64,000 bases of DNA from Pseudomonas chlororaphis. Lineage in GTDB: Bacteria > Pseudomonadota > Gammaproteobacteria > Pseudomonadales > Pseudomonadaceae. The stretch lies in contig NZ_JSFK01000003.1 of the NCBI RefSeq assembly GCF_000783395.1, forward strand, positions 248,135-312,134. Direction: 5' to 3'. Shown here in pieces: positions 10,001 to 20,113 of the stretch. The first letter of the stretch is position 1, and each line of letters opens with the position of its first letter. Below the pieces are notes generated by a model. That model had not been told where the DNA came from and did not search any database. It was given only the letters and a program-made list of their open reading frames with translations. The position numbers and the translations under genes are program-made.

Positions 10001-11536
10001 CACGACATCTATTCGATCGAAGACTTGTCGCAGCTGATTTTCGACCTGAAACAAGTCAACCCGAAAGCACTGGTTTCGGTGAAGCTGGTGGCTGAAGCAG
10101 GCGTCGGCACCATCGCCGCCGGTGTGGCCAAGGCCTATGCGGACTTGATCACCATCTCCGGCTACGACGGTGGCACCGGTGCTTCGCCGCTGACCTCGAT
10201 CAAATACGCTGGCGCACCGTGGGAGCTCGGCCTCGCCGAAACCCACCAGACCCTGCGTGGCAACGACCTGCGCGGCAAAGTCCGGGTGCAGACCGACGGT
10301 GGCCTGAAAACCGGACTCGACGTGATCAAGGCAGCGATTCTCGGCGCCGAAAGCTTCGGCTTCGGTACTGCGCCGATGATCGCGCTGGGTTGCAAATACC
10401 TGCGTATCTGCCACTTGAACAACTGCGCCACCGGCGTTGCGACTCAGAACGAGAAGCTGCGTAAAGACCACTACATCGGTACCGTCGACATGGTGGTGAA
10501 TTTCTTCACCTACGTCGCCGAAGAAACCCGTGAGTGGCTGGCCAAGCTCGGCGTGCGCTCCCTCGAAGAGCTGATCGGTCGTACCGATCTGCTGGAAATC
10601 CTCGAAGGCCAGACCGCCAAGCAAAACCACCTGGACCTGACGCCGCTGTTGGGCAGCGATCACATTCCGGCGGACAAGCCACAGTTCTGTGGCGTTGAGC
10701 GCAACCCGCCGTTTGACCAAGGCCTGCTGGCCGAGAAAATGGTCGAGATGGCTTCGTCGGCGATCAACGACATGAGCGGCGCCGAGTTCGATCTGGATAT
10801 CTGCAACTGCGACCGTTCGATCGGCGCGCGGATCTCCGGCGAAATCGCGCGCAAGCACGGCAACCAAGGGATGGCGAAAGCGCCGATCACCTTCCGCTTC
10901 AAGGGTACTGCCGGTCAGAGCTTCGGTGTGTGGAACGCCGGCGGTCTGAACATGTACCTGGAAGGCGACGCCAACGACTACGTCGGCAAAGGCATGACCG
11001 GTGGCAAGCTGACCATCGTGCCGCCGAAGGGCAGCGTTTATAAGACTCAGGAAAGCGCCATCATCGGCAACACCTGCCTGTACGGCGCGACTGGCGGCAA
11101 GCTGTTCGCCGCTGGCACCGCAGGTGAGCGTTTCGCCGTGCGCAACTCCGGTGCCCACACGGTTGTGGAAGGCACTGGCGATCACTGCTGCGAGTACATG
11201 ACCGGTGGTTTTGTCTGCGTTCTGGGCAAGACCGGTTACAACTTCGGCTCTGGCATGACCGGTGGTTTCGCCTACGTGCTCGATCAGGACAACACCTTCG
11301 TTGACCGGGTCAACCACGAACTGGTGGAAATCCAGCGGATCAGCGGCGAGGCGATGGAGGCCTATCGCAGCCACCTGCAAAACGTGCTGAACGAGTACGT
11401 CGCGGAAACCGACAGCGAGTGGGGTCGTGAACTCGCCGAAAACCTCGATGACTACCTGCGCCGTTTCTGGCTGGTCAAGCCTAAGGCTGCCAACCTGAAG
11501 TCGTTGCTTTCCAGCACTCGTGCCAACCCGCAGTGA
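7091..11536 (+). CDS. gltB: Glutamate synthase (NADPH) large subunit GltB
   Basis: A 1481-residue enzyme that transfers the amide of glutamine to 2-oxoglutarate. The class II amidotransferase domain starts at Cys15 ([10 protein letters not shown]), so a 14-residue propeptide is expected to be removed to expose the nucleophile. The central and FMN-binding synthase domains follow, including [11 protein letters not shown] and [10 protein letters not shown]. The 3Fe-4S cysteines are in [12 protein letters not shown], and the C-terminal half is the right-handed helix domain rich in GMTGG repeats. I chose the ATG at 7091 over an in-frame GTG at 7085 because GGTGAG is better spaced for it. gltD follows 33 bases downstream. 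Confidence 0.97.
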   Translation: MKAGLYQPDEFKDNCGFGLIAHMQGEPSHTLLTTAIEALTCMTHRGGINADGKTGDGCGLLIQKPDAFLRAIAQETFSVELPKQYAVGMVFFNQDPVKAEAARENMNREILAEGLQLIGWRKVPIDTSVLGRLALERLPQIEQVYIGGEGLSDQDMAVKLFSARRRSSVANAVDSDHYICSFSHKTIIYKGLMMPADLAAFYPDLSDERLQTAICVFHQRFSTNTLPKWPLAQPFRFLAHNGEINTITGNRNWAQARRTKFSNDLMDLEELGPLVNRVGSDSSSMDNMLELMVTGGIDLFRGVRMIIPPAWQNVETMDPDLRAFYEYNSMHMEPWDGPAGVVMTDGRYAVCLLDRNGLRPARWVTTTNGFITLASEIGVWDYKPEDVIAKGRVGPGQIFAVDTETGQILDTDAIDNRLKSRHPYKQWLRKNALRIQATMEDNDHGSAFYDVDQLKQYMKMYQVTFEERDQVLRPLGEQGYEAVGSMGDDTPMAVLSQRVRTPYDYFRQQFAQVTNPPIDPLREAIVMSLEICLGAERNIFQESPEHASRVILSSPVISPAKWRSLMNLDRPGFERQIIDLNYDESVGLEAAIRNVADQAEEAVRAGRTQIVLSDRHIAPGKLPIHASLATGAVHHRLTEKGLRCDSNILVETATARDPHHFAVLIGFGASAVYPFLAYEVLGDLIRTGEVLGDLYEVFKNYRKGITKGLLKILSKMGISTIASYRGAQLFEAIGLSEEVCDLSFRGVPSRIKGARFVDIEAEQKALASEAWSPRKPIQQGGLLKFVHGGEYHAYNPDVVNTLQAAVQQGDYAKFKEYTSLVDNRPVSMIRDLFKVKTLDTPLDISEIEPLESVLKRFDSAGISLGALSPEAHEALAEAMNRLGARSNSGEGGEDPARYGTIKSSKIKQVATGRFGVTPEYLVNAEVLQIKVAQGAKPGEGGQLPGGKVNGLIAKLRYAVPGVTLISPPPHHDIYSIEDLSQLIFDLKQVNPKALVSVKLVAEAGVGTIAAGVAKAYADLITISGYDGGTGASPLTSIKYAGAPWELGLAETHQTLRGNDLRGKVRVQTDGGLKTGLDVIKAAILGAESFGFGTAPMIALGCKYLRICHLNNCATGVATQNEKLRKDHYIGTVDMVVNFFTYVAEETREWLAKLGVRSLEELIGRTDLLEILEGQTAKQNHLDLTPLLGSDHIPADKPQFCGVERNPPFDQGLLAEKMVEMASSAINDMSGAEFDLDICNCDRSIGARISGEIARKHGNQGMAKAPITFRFKGTAGQSFGVWNAGGLNMYLEGDANDYVGKGMTGGKLTIVPPKGSVYKTQESAIIGNTCLYGATGGKLFAAGTAGERFAVRNSGAHTVVEGTGDHCCEYMTGGFVCVLGKTGYNFGSGMTGGFAYVLDQDNTFVDRVNHELVEIQRISGEAMEAYRSHLQNVLNEYVAETDSEWGRELAENLDDYLRRFWLVKPKAANLKSLLSSTRANPQ

Positions 11537-12988
<1,452 letters not shown>

Positions 12989-13017
12989 ACCCGTCTAGCT
13001 GACTGCAATGCAATACC

Positions 13018-13106
13018 TGTGGGAGCTGGCTTGCCAGCGATAGCATCACCTTGGTTTACCTGACGAACTGAGGTGCCTGCATCGCTGGCAAGCCAGCTCC
13101 CACAGT
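13018..13106. repeat. REP/BIME palindrome (GGGAGCTGGCTTGCCAGCG type)
   Basis: TGTGGGAGCTGGCTTGCCAGCGATAG at the left is repeated inverted at the right (CGCTGGCAAGCCAGCTCCCACA) around about 36 bases. The same unit occurs at 22974-23064 and 59822-59915. It fills much of the 247-base gltD-hemE gap. Confidence 0.9.
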
Positions 13107-13235
13107 GTTTTGTGGTGTTGCAAAATCTGTATTCCAACGCAATAAATTGACCCGATAGACAAAAGGCTGACCTGCATCCGTGCCTTTTGCGTCGCGCTCT
13201 GAGAAAATGCCCGCACTTTTTTTCCGGATGCCGAC

Positions 13236-14303
13236 ATGACTGCCCTGAAGAACGACCGTTTCCTCCGCGCCCTGCTCAAGCAACCCGTTGACGTCACCCC
13301 GGTGTGGATGATGCGCCAGGCCGGCCGCTATCTGCCGGAATACCGCGCCAGCCGTGCCCACGCCGGTGATTTCATGAGCCTGTGCATGAATCCGGAATTC
13401 GCCTGCGAAGTCACGATGCAACCGCTCGACCGCTATCCACAACTGGACGCGGCGATCCTGTTTTCCGACATCCTCACCATTCCCGATGCCATGGGCCAAG
13501 GCCTGTACTTCGAGACCGGTGAAGGTCCGCGCTTCAAGAAAGTCGTCAGCACCTTGGCCGATATCGAAGCGTTGCCGATCCCTGATCCGCACAAAGACCT
13601 CGGCTATGTGATGGACGCGGTCAGCACCATCCGTCGCGAGCTCAACGGTCGTGTGCCGTTGATCGGTTTCTCTGGCAGCCCGTGGACCCTGGCGACCTAC
13701 ATGGTCGAAGGCGGCTCGTCGAAAGACTTCCGCAAGACCAAAGCGATGCTCTACGACAACCCGCAGGCCATGCACCTGCTGCTGGATAAACTGGCGCAGT
13801 CGGTGACCTCGTACCTCAACGGCCAGATCATGGCCGGCGCGCAAGCGGTGCAGATCTTCGATACCTGGGGCGGCAACCTGTCGGCGGCGGCGTATCAGGA
13901 GTTCTCGCTGGCCTACATGAAGAAAATCGTCAGCGGCCTGATCCGCGAGCACGACGGTCGCAAAGTGCCGGTGATCCTCTTTACCAAAAACGGCGGCCTG
14001 TGGCTGGAAAGCATCGCCGACGCTGGCGCCGACGCCTTGGGTCTGGACTGGACCTGCGATATCGGCAACGCCCGCGCACGCGTTGGCGACAAGGTTGCCC
14101 TGCAAGGCAACATGGACCCGACCGTGCTGTACGCCAAACCGGAAGCGATCCGCACTGAAGTCGGACGCATTCTGGCCAGCTACGGCAAGGGCAGCGGTCA
14201 CGTATTCAACCTTGGCCATGGCATCACGCCCGAGGTTGATCCGGAGCATGCCGGCGCGTTCCTGCGCGCGGTGCATGAACTGTCGGCGCAGTATCACGAG
14301 TGA
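13236..14303 (+). CDS. hemE: Uroporphyrinogen decarboxylase HemE
   Basis: A 355-residue cytoplasmic enzyme that removes the four acetate carboxyls of uroporphyrinogen III to give coproporphyrinogen III in heme synthesis. The N-terminal signature [13 protein letters not shown] (about 22-34) holds the substrate-binding arginines. The second signature [13 protein letters not shown] lies near 145, and Asp in [12 protein letters not shown] (about 77-88) is the catalytic region. The C-terminal motif [15 protein letters not shown] is present. It is monocistronic and followed by a good terminator. Confidence 0.97.
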   Translation: MTALKNDRFLRALLKQPVDVTPVWMMRQAGRYLPEYRASRAHAGDFMSLCMNPEFACEVTMQPLDRYPQLDAAILFSDILTIPDAMGQGLYFETGEGPRFKKVVSTLADIEALPIPDPHKDLGYVMDAVSTIRRELNGRVPLIGFSGSPWTLATYMVEGGSSKDFRKTKAMLYDNPQAMHLLLDKLAQSVTSYLNGQIMAGAQAVQIFDTWGGNLSAAAYQEFSLAYMKKIVSGLIREHDGRKVPVILFTKNGGLWLESIADAGADALGLDWTCDIGNARARVGDKVALQGNMDPTVLYAKPEAIRTEVGRILASYGKGSGHVFNLGHGITPEVDPEHAGAFLRAVHELSAQYHE

Positions 14304-14320
14304 TCGCGACACCATAAAAA

Positions 14321-14348
14321 AACGCCCGGCAAATGCCAGGCGTTTTTG
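14321..14348 (+). terminator. Rho-independent terminator of hemE
   Basis: AACGCCCGGCA and TGCCAGGCGTT form an 11-bp stem with one C/A mismatch and an AA loop, followed by a T run. It begins 17 bases after the hemE stop. Confidence 0.85.
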
Positions 14349-14380
14349 TTTCCAAGATTCAATGTCGGACACAGATCAAT

Positions 14381-14471
14381 TGTAGGAGTGAGCCTGCTCG
14401 CGATAGCGGTGAGTCAGTCGACCGATGTGTTGGCTGACACACCGCTATCGCGAGCAGGCTCACTCCTACAG
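14381..14471. repeat. REP/BIME palindrome (GAGCCTGCTCGCG type)
   Basis: TGTAGGAGTGAGCCTGCTCGCGATAGCGG and its inverse bracket a 33-base centre. A related copy lies at 53690-53781 and a half copy at 32785-32810. It sits between the convergent hemE and MFS genes. Confidence 0.9.
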
Positions 14472-14480
14472 GGTTTTGTC

Positions 14481-15755
14481 TCAGGCCTTAACACCCTGCA
14501 ACGGCGGCAACTTCGCCAGTTTCAACGCCACCAACAGCGCGATCAGCAACAACGCTCCGATAAACAAGCCAATCCCGCTCCACCCGCCCAAATGCCAGAA
14601 CACCCCGCCCGCCGTCCCGGCAATGCTCGACCCGGCGTAATAGCTGAACAGATACAACGACGACGCCTGCCCCTTGGCCTTGGTCGCGCGACGGCCGATC
14701 CAGCTACTCGCCACCGAATGCGCGCCAAAGAAGCCAAAGGTGAAAATCAACATGCCGACAATCACCAGCAGCAGCGGCGTAAACATCGTCAGCGCGAGAC
14801 CGGCAAACATCAACGCAATGGTCGCCCACAACACTTTGCGTCGCCCCAGCTTATCCGCCAGCGAGCCAATCTTCGCCGAGCTGTAGATCCCCGACAGATA
14901 CACCACCGACAGCAAGCCCACGAACACCTGATCAAGGTTGTACGGTGCCGCCAACAGGCGATAGCCGATGTAGTTGAACAGCGTGACAAACGCGCCCATC
15001 AACAGGAACGCTTCAAGAAACAGCAACGGCAGACCGGCATCGCGAAAGTGCATGGTGAAACCGTCGAGCAGGCTGCGCGGGTGCAGTGAGCGTGAGCGGA
15101 AGTTGCGCGATTCGGGGAGGATCTTCCAGAACACCGCTGCGGCAATCATCGCCAGACCGCCGATCACCAGCATCGCCGTGTGCCAACTGACAAAGTCGAT
15201 CAACACGCCGGTGATCAAGCGCCCGCTCATCCCGCCAATCGCGTTGCCGCCGATGTACAAACCCATCGCCAAGCCAATGTGTTGCGGGTGAATTTCTTCA
15301 CTCAGATAGGTCATCGCCACCGCTGCCAGACCGCTCAACGACAGCCCGATCAGCGCACGCATGATCAGCACGCCTTCCCAGCTCGGCATCATTGCGCTGG
15401 CCATGGTGCACAGCGCCGCTGCGAACAGCGCAGTCACCATCACCGGTTTGCGTCCGACCCGATCAGAAATCGGCCCGGTGATCAGCAGGCCGATGGCGAG
15501 CATGCCGGTGGCCACCGAGAGGATCAGGCTGCTCTGCGCCGCGTTGATCCCGTACTCGTGGGACAGCAGCGGCATCATCGGCTGCACGCAGTAGAGCAGG
15601 GCAAACGTCGCGAAGCCGCCGCTGAACAGCGCCAGCACCGTGCGCATGAACATCGGTGTGCCTTTTTCGATGTAGATCTCTTGCAGCTCGGCGACGACAT
15701 CGTCCGCCGCAGCAGGCGGGACTTCATGGGCTAGGGGCGCAACAGCAGTTTTCAC
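14481..15755 (-). CDS. MFS transporter, drug/metabolite exporter type
   Basis: A 424-residue polytopic protein with about 12 hydrophobic segments beginning at MRTVLALFSGGFATFALL, and the MFS loop motif GPISDRVGRKPVM between helices 2 and 3 with a second DKLGRRK in the middle loop. It resembles YnfM-type drug:proton antiporters, but the substrate is not evident. I chose the GTG at 15755 because GAGG lies 6 bases before it; upstream codons lack a ribosome site. It is divergent from the adjacent LysR gene, which probably controls it. Confidence 0.85.
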   Translation of the reverse strand: MKTAVAPLAHEVPPAAADDVVAELQEIYIEKGTPMFMRTVLALFSGGFATFALLYCVQPMMPLLSHEYGINAAQSSLILSVATGMLAIGLLITGPISDRVGRKPVMVTALFAAALCTMASAMMPSWEGVLIMRALIGLSLSGLAAVAMTYLSEEIHPQHIGLAMGLYIGGNAIGGMSGRLITGVLIDFVSWHTAMLVIGGLAMIAAAVFWKILPESRNFRSRSLHPRSLLDGFTMHFRDAGLPLLFLEAFLLMGAFVTLFNYIGYRLLAAPYNLDQVFVGLLSVVYLSGIYSSAKIGSLADKLGRRKVLWATIALMFAGLALTMFTPLLLVIVGMLIFTFGFFGAHSVASSWIGRRATKAKGQASSLYLFSYYAGSSIAGTAGGVFWHLGGWSGIGLFIGALLLIALLVALKLAKLPPLQGVKA

Positions 15756-15873
15756 GTCAGACCTCGGAGGGCACGGCCAGGCAGGCAATGAAAAAATCAT
15801 ATAGCTGGCTAATGTTTCTATCCAATATATTGTTCGACCTGTTTGATAGCTTTAACGACCTAATGGGGTTTTC
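15756..15873. promoter_or_regulatory. Shared divergent control region, MFS gene and LysR gene
   Basis: A 118-base AT-rich gap with an inverted CTATC (near 15818) and GATAG (near 15845), spaced like a LysR-type operator. The two outward promoters must both lie here. The exact boxes are not clear. Confidence 0.4.
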
Positions 15874-16770
15874 ATGGAATTGCGTCATCTGCGCTACTTC
15901 ATCGCCGTCGCCGAGGAACTGCACTTCGGCCGCGCGGCACAGGTGCTGGGCATCTCGCAGCCACCGCTGAGCCAACAGATTCAGGCGCTGGAGCAAGAGG
16001 TTGGCGCGCGGTTGTTCGAGCGCACCAATCGTCGGGTCGAGCTGAGTGAGGCCGGTCGGCTGTTTCTGGAGGAGGCGCGGCTGGTGCTGGCGCAGGTCGA
16101 TAAGGCAGCTGACGTTGCCCGACGTGCGCAACTCGGGGAATTGGGGGAATTGAAGATTGGTTTCACCTCGTCGGCGCCGTTTAACTCGACCATTCCCCAG
16201 GCGATCTTTTCGTTTCGTCAGCGATTTCCGGCGGTGCACCTTAACCTTCGCGAGATGAGTAGCACGCAAGTCGCCGAGGGCCTGGTGGATGAGTCGATCG
16301 AGGTCGGCATCATGCGCCCGTTGGGGTTGCCGGATTCGCTGAGTGTGGTTGAGTTGATGCGCGAACCGCTAGTCGCCGTGCTCGGCTCCAAGCATCCATT
16401 GGCGCAGGGCAGTGAAGAAGGGCTGTTCCTCTCGGCGCTGGCACTGGAGCCATTCGTGTTCTTTCCGCGCAGCTACGGCAGCGGGCTGTATGCGCAATTG
16501 CTGAGCCTGGCGCGTGATGCTGGGTTTAGCCCGCACTTCGCCCAAGAGGCGGGGGAGGCGATGACCATCATCGGTCTGGTCGCAGCGGGGCTGGGAGTTT
16601 CGGTGCTGCCGGCGTCCTATCAGCGGATGCGCATCGACGGCGTTGTCTACCGACCGTTGCTCGATCCGGAAGCGGTGTCTGCGGTGTGGCTGGTGCAGCG
16701 CAAAGATCAGAAATCGCCGATGGCCAAGGCGTTTGTCGACCTGCTCACACGCAAGGTCGAGTCCGCTTAA
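15874..16770 (+). CDS. LysR-family transcriptional regulator
   Basis: A 298-residue LysR protein. The winged-helix HTH is at residues 1-60 (MELRHLRYFIAVAEELHFGRAA, then ISQPPLSQQIQALE), followed by the linker helix and a two-lobed effector domain from about residue 90. The start and HTH spacing resemble BenM/CatM-like members, but the effector-binding residues do not allow a ligand to be named. It is transcribed away from the MFS gene, so regulation of that exporter and of itself is the natural inference. Confidence 0.9.
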   Translation: MELRHLRYFIAVAEELHFGRAAQVLGISQPPLSQQIQALEQEVGARLFERTNRRVELSEAGRLFLEEARLVLAQVDKAADVARRAQLGELGELKIGFTSSAPFNSTIPQAIFSFRQRFPAVHLNLREMSSTQVAEGLVDESIEVGIMRPLGLPDSLSVVELMREPLVAVLGSKHPLAQGSEEGLFLSALALEPFVFFPRSYGSGLYAQLLSLARDAGFSPHFAQEAGEAMTIIGLVAAGLGVSVLPASYQRMRIDGVVYRPLLDPEAVSAVWLVQRKDQKSPMAKAFVDLLTRKVESA

Positions 16771-16846
16771 AAGATCGCAGCCTTCGGCAACTCCTACAGG
16801 GAAACGCGAATTCCATTGTAGGAGCTGCCGAAGGCTGCGATCTTTT
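16769..16846. repeat. REP palindrome (GATCGCAGCCTTCGGCAGCTCC type)
   Basis: AAAAGATCGCAGCCTTCGGCAACTCCTAC is inverted at the right end (GTAGGAGCTGCCGAAGGCTGCGATCTTTT). It begins at the LysR stop codon. A sister copy is at 63457-63548. Confidence 0.85.
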
Positions 16847-16856
16847 GATCTTGCCG

Positions 16857-17294
16857 TTAGGGCAACCGCACCAAATCCCCCTTCAACGCCACCCGCGTGA
16901 CAAATATCCCCGCCCGGCACTCGTAGGTATTCAAATCCTTGCGCACATGCTGGTCGTAGTAACTGACGATATTCACCACTGCATTCGCCCCGACCCGCTT
17001 GGCATCGGCCTGCAGCTTGATCAGATTCGACTGCAACACCCACTCGCAGGAGTTGTGGTCACTCTTGTTGAAACCGTTGGTTTTCAGATCACTGACCACC
17101 CCACGCCGCAACAACTGCTGCGTGCCCTGCGGCCCATTGCCGAGCAGATAGAACTTCACACTGCCATCCAGCCGCCCGGCGCGAATCGCATCCGACAGCA
17201 CGGTTTCGAAGGGCATGTACATCAGATTGGTGGCGTGGCTGGCGTTGGGCAGTAGCGTGAAAAACGCAGCGGCGATCAGGGCTTTCACTTGCAT
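16857..17294 (-). CDS. Exported protein, short paralogue of the 18058-18861 lipoprotein
   Basis: A 145-residue secreted protein with a Sec signal peptide (MQVKALIAAAFFTLLPNASHA) and no lipobox. The mature part matches the C-terminal half of the lipoprotein at 18058-18861: shared pieces include LDGSVKFYL, KTNG followed by NKSD, an ANAV-N-I segment, CRAG, and VAL-GDL at the end. The GANAVVNI segment recalls the YbjQ-type fold. The ATG at 17294 is chosen because AAGGAG lies 6 bases before it. Genes like this are sometimes labelled excinuclease subunit A; nothing in the sequence supports that. Function unknown, probably periplasmic. Confidence 0.75.
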   Translation of the reverse strand: MQVKALIAAAFFTLLPNASHATNLMYMPFETVLSDAIRAGRLDGSVKFYLLGNGPQGTQQLLRRGVVSDLKTNGFNKSDHNSCEWVLQSNLIKLQADAKRVGANAVVNIVSYYDQHVRKDLNTYECRAGIFVTRVALKGDLVRLP

Positions 17295-17383
17295 GGTCAT
17301 CTCCTTGACGTAGCGATGAACATTCGCTGATTCAAAGAGTGTAGACACCGTACATCTGCTACAGAGAAAACAGTGTGGAGTAT

Positions 17384-17403
17384 GTGTAGCTCAAAGGCTA
17401 CAC
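17384..17403. promoter_or_regulatory. Perfect inverted repeat before the toxin gene (likely operator)
   Basis: GTGTAGC and GCTACAC flank TCAAAG, ending 7 bases before the toxin ATG. Type II toxin-antitoxin operons are usually autoregulated at such palindromes, here presumably by the HTH antitoxin. Confidence 0.65.
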
Positions 17404-17410
17404 TTCGGCG

Positions 17411-17716
17411 ATGACTGAGATTCTTCGAAGTTCCACATTTTCCAGCTGGCTTTTAAAGTTGGCTGATAGTCGCGCCAGGATGCGTATTCAGGTGCGAATT
17501 GATCGTATGGCTGACGGAAATTTTGGCGATGTCAAAGCTATCGGTGAAGGGCTCAGCGAAGTCAGAATTGACTATGGCCCCGGATATCGAGTCTATTTCA
17601 TGCAACAAGGTCGGCAAGTGGTCATCCTCCTTTGCGGCGGAGACAAGAGCAGCCAACCCCGAGACATCAAGCAAGCCAGGCTCATCGCGGAGTCCTGGCA
17701 GGAGCAAAACCCATGA
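17411..17716 (+). CDS. RelE/ParE-superfamily toxin (HigB/Gp49-like)
   Basis: A 101-residue basic protein of the phage Gp49/HigB-like addiction module killer family. Signatures are FSSWLLKLADSRAR near the N-terminus, the central RIDYGPGYRVYF and the C-terminal LLCGGDKSSQPRDI-KA segment. Members are ribosome-dependent mRNA interferases. The toxin gene precedes the antitoxin, as in higBA, and the stop overlaps the antitoxin start (ATGA). Base composition is lower in GC than the flanks, consistent with an acquired module. Confidence 0.88.
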   Translation: MTEILRSSTFSSWLLKLADSRARMRIQVRIDRMADGNFGDVKAIGEGLSEVRIDYGPGYRVYFMQQGRQVVILLCGGDKSSQPRDIKQARLIAESWQEQNP

Positions 17717-18000
17717 CCGAAAAATTCACTCGTTGGGACTCAGCCGAGTACCTCAAGACAGAAGAGGACATGGCTAACTATCTGGACGCCTGCATGGAGG
17801 AGGCTGGAGATGACCCGGCTTTTATCGCCAAGGCACTTGGCACCATAGCGAGAGCGCGAGGCATGACTCAGGTCGCACGTGACGCAGGGTTGTCCCGAGA
17901 GAGCCTCTACCGCGCACTATCAGGTGAAGGAAACCCCGAGTTCGGAACAATCCTGAAAGTGGTGAAGGCGTTAGGATTGAAGTTACACGCCAGTACTTGA
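17713..18000 (+). CDS. HigA-like HTH antitoxin (addiction module antidote)
   Basis: A 95-residue protein. The N-terminal half (KFTRWDSAEYLKTEEDMANYLDA) is typical of the antidote family that wraps a Gp49-like toxin. The C-terminal half is an XRE-like HTH (MTQVARDAGLSRESLYRALSG, then GTILKVVKALGLKL). It should neutralise the toxin and repress the operon, probably through the palindrome at 17384-17403. Translation is coupled to the toxin by a 4-base overlap. Confidence 0.88.
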   Translation: MTEKFTRWDSAEYLKTEEDMANYLDACMEEAGDDPAFIAKALGTIARARGMTQVARDAGLSRESLYRALSGEGNPEFGTILKVVKALGLKLHAST

Positions 18001-18012
18001 TCCGGGCTGAAT

Positions 18013-18047
18013 GACAAAGGGCGCCGAATGGCGCCCTTTGTCGTTTC
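18013..18047. terminator. Bidirectional terminator between the antitoxin and lipoprotein genes
   Basis: GACAAAGGGCGCC and GGCGCCCTTTGTC form a perfect 13-bp stem around GAAT, followed by GTTTC on the plus strand. It lies between two convergent genes, so it can serve both. Confidence 0.8.
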
Positions 18048-18057
18048 TACAATCCCA

Positions 18058-18861
18058 TCAATCCACGTGCGCCAGATCCCCGCGCAGCGCCACGCTCGAC
18101 ACCACCAGCCCGGCACGGCACTGGAATTTTTCGGTGTCTTTGTACAGGTCACGCTGGTCGACGCTGGCGATGTTGATCACCGCGTTGGCGTCGGCTTTCT
18201 TCGCGGCGTTCTGCAAGGTGGCCAAGGCCGATTGCAGCGCCCAGAAGCAGGCGTCTTCGTCGGACTTGTTCGAGCCGTTGGTCTTGCGGCTGCTGCTCAC
18301 GGTGTCGAGTTTACGCACCTGTTTTGGCAGCGTTTCGCCGGCCAGGTAGAACTTCACGCTGCCGTCGAGCAGGCCGGCGTCGGTGGCGCGTTTGACGCCT
18401 TCACGGAAGCTCAGGTAAGTCGGCTCGTCAGCGCCCTGTTTGATGATGCCGAGGTTGTTGACGGCTTCGATGTCCGGGTTGATCGACAGCTCTTTGAGCA
18501 CGTTGTCGCGCAGGCGATTGACCCAGCGGTTGTAATTGCCGTGGATCTTGCCGTCCTTGGCGTCGAGGCCGTAGCTGCTGCGGTAGTCGATTTCGAACGA
18601 GGTCGGGGTGAACGGAATATCGACTTCGGCGTGATGACGACCGCGTACGGTGATCGCCGCTTTGATCATGCCCGGGCGCACCGATTGCACGACCCACTGG
18701 CGATCGTTCAGCGCAGTGACGATGGCGCGGCTCATCTGTTGCTGGGTGAAACCGAGGTTGGGCGAGAACTCTTCCTTGGCGTTGTAAACCGGTTTGCTGG
18801 TGCAACCGCCGAGCACAAAAGCGAGTGCCAACAGAGCGGCGATGCGGTGAAACTGAGTCAT
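18058..18861 (-). CDS. Lipoprotein of unknown function at the end of the aryl polyene operon
   Basis: A 267-residue lipoprotein with a signal peptide and lipobox LGGC at Cys20. It has two parts: residues about 30-120 (NLGFTQQQMSRAIV, HHAEVDIPFTPTSFEIDYRSS), which read as a small alpha/beta periplasmic domain, and residues about 165-267, which are paralogous to the exported protein at 16857-17294. GGAG lies 8 bases before the chosen ATG at 18861. It starts 25 bases after the last ketosynthase gene on the same strand, so cotranscription with the polyene cluster is likely. No enzyme motif is visible. Confidence 0.75.
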   Translation of the reverse strand: MTQFHRIAALLALAFVLGGCTSKPVYNAKEEFSPNLGFTQQQMSRAIVTALNDRQWVVQSVRPGMIKAAITVRGRHHAEVDIPFTPTSFEIDYRSSYGLDAKDGKIHGNYNRWVNRLRDNVLKELSINPDIEAVNNLGIIKQGADEPTYLSFREGVKRATDAGLLDGSVKFYLAGETLPKQVRKLDTVSSSRKTNGSNKSDEDACFWALQSALATLQNAAKKADANAVINIASVDQRDLYKDTEKFQCRAGLVVSSVALRGDLAHVD

Positions 18862-18886
18862 TCCCTTCACTCCAAAGGTGTTGCGG

Positions 18887-20113
18887 TCAGTGCCAGCGGC
18901 GGAAAATCAACGAGGTGTTGACGCCACCAAAAGCGAAATTGTTGTTCATCACGTAGTCGTGATGCATCTGGCGGAATTCGCCGCGCAGGTAATCGAGTTT
19001 GCCGCAGTGCGGATCGACCTCGTCGAGGTTGAATGTGTGCACGTACAGGTCGCGGTTCATCATCTCGATGCTGAACCACGACTCCAGTGCACCGCAGGCG
19101 CCGAGGGTATGGCCGAGGAAACTCTTCTGCGAGCTGATCGGCATGCGTTCACCGAACAAACTGCTGGTTGCCAGTGTTTCGGCAATGTCGCCCTGTTCTG
19201 TAGCGGTGCCGTGGCCATTTACATAACCGATGGCCTCCGGCGTCAGGCCGGCGTCTTCCAGCGCCAGTTCCATGGCACGGCGCATGGTCACTTGTTCCGG
19301 GCGTGTGGTGTGCTGGCCGTCGGCGTTGCTGCCGAAACCGACGATCTCGGCGTGGATGTGCGCACCGCGGGCGAGGGCGTGCTCCAGCTCTTCGAGCACG
19401 AGCATGCCGCCACCTTCACCGATCACCAGACCATCGCGGCCCTTGTCATACGGGCGTGGACTGGTCTGCGGCGCATCGTTTTTCAGGCTGGTGGCGTAGA
19501 GTGCGTCGAAGACCATGGCTTCGGTCGGGCACAGCTCTTCGGCGCCGCCGGCGAGCATCAACGGCAGGCGGCCGAACTTGATCGCCTCGTAGGCGTAACC
19601 GATGCCCTGACTGCCGCTGGTGCAGGCGCTGGACGTCGGGATCAGCCGCCCGGTCAGGCCAAAGAAGATGCTGATGTTGGCGGCGGTGGTGTGCGGCATC
19701 ATCCGCACATAGGAGTTGGCGTTGAGGCCTTCGGCCACCGAGTTGAGCAGCATGTTGCCGAACGCTTTGATCTCGTCGGTGCTACCGGTGGACGAACCGC
19801 AAGCCACGCCCATTCTGCCGTCCTTGATCGATTCGTCACCGAGCAAACCGGCGTCAGCCAGGGCGTTTTCTGCCGCACGAACCGCCAGCCGCGACACCCG
19901 CCCCATGCTGCGCAATTGCTTGCGGGTCCAGTGCGCAGGCACTGCAAAATCATCGATCGGCCCGGCCAGGCGCGTATTGAGTTCGCTGAAACGGTCCCAC
20001 TCGTCCATCCGGCGAATGCCACTGCGGTTGGCCGCGAAATTGCCGGCGATGGTCTCCCAGTCGCTGCCCAGCGAGGTGATGCCGGCCATGCCGGTGACGA
20101 CGACGCGCTTCAT
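18887..20113 (-). CDS. 3-oxoacyl-ACP synthase, FabF type (ApeR-like)
   Basis: A 408-residue ketosynthase. The active-site Cys is in SSACTSGSQG (about 160), with catalytic histidines in VNGHGTATEQGD (about 300) and SFLGHTLGACGA (about 335). In characterised APE systems ApeR is the stand-alone ketosynthase, active alongside the ApeO/ApeC pair. The ATG at 20113 shares one base with the ketoreductase stop (TGATG), so translation is tightly coupled. It is the last core polyene gene, followed by the lipoprotein gene. Confidence 0.88.
   Translation of the reverse strand: MKRVVVTGMAGITSLGSDWETIAGNFAANRSGIRRMDEWDRFSELNTRLAGPIDDFAVPAHWTRKQLRSMGRVSRLAVRAAENALADAGLLGDESIKDGRMGVACGSSTGSTDEIKAFGNMLLNSVAEGLNANSYVRMMPHTTAANISIFFGLTGRLIPTSSACTSGSQGIGYAYEAIKFGRLPLMLAGGAEELCPTEAMVFDALYATSLKNDAPQTSPRPYDKGRDGLVIGEGGGMLVLEELEHALARGAHIHAEIVGFGSNADGQHTTRPEQVTMRRAMELALEDAGLTPEAIGYVNGHGTATEQGDIAETLATSSLFGERMPISSQKSFLGHTLGACGALESWFSIEMMNRDLYVHTFNLDEVDPHCGKLDYLRGEFRQMHHDYVMNNNFAFGGVNTSLIFRRWH

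Noticed and set aside
6947..11380. A 1477-codon open frame on the minus strand opposite gltB
   Set aside because: It is a shadow of gltB produced by high GC codon bias; gltB shows full family motifs and the shadow shows none.
16857..18861. Labelling the two exported paralogues as excinuclease ABC subunit A
   Set aside because: They have signal peptides and no ATPase or zinc motifs, so such a name would be a propagated error.
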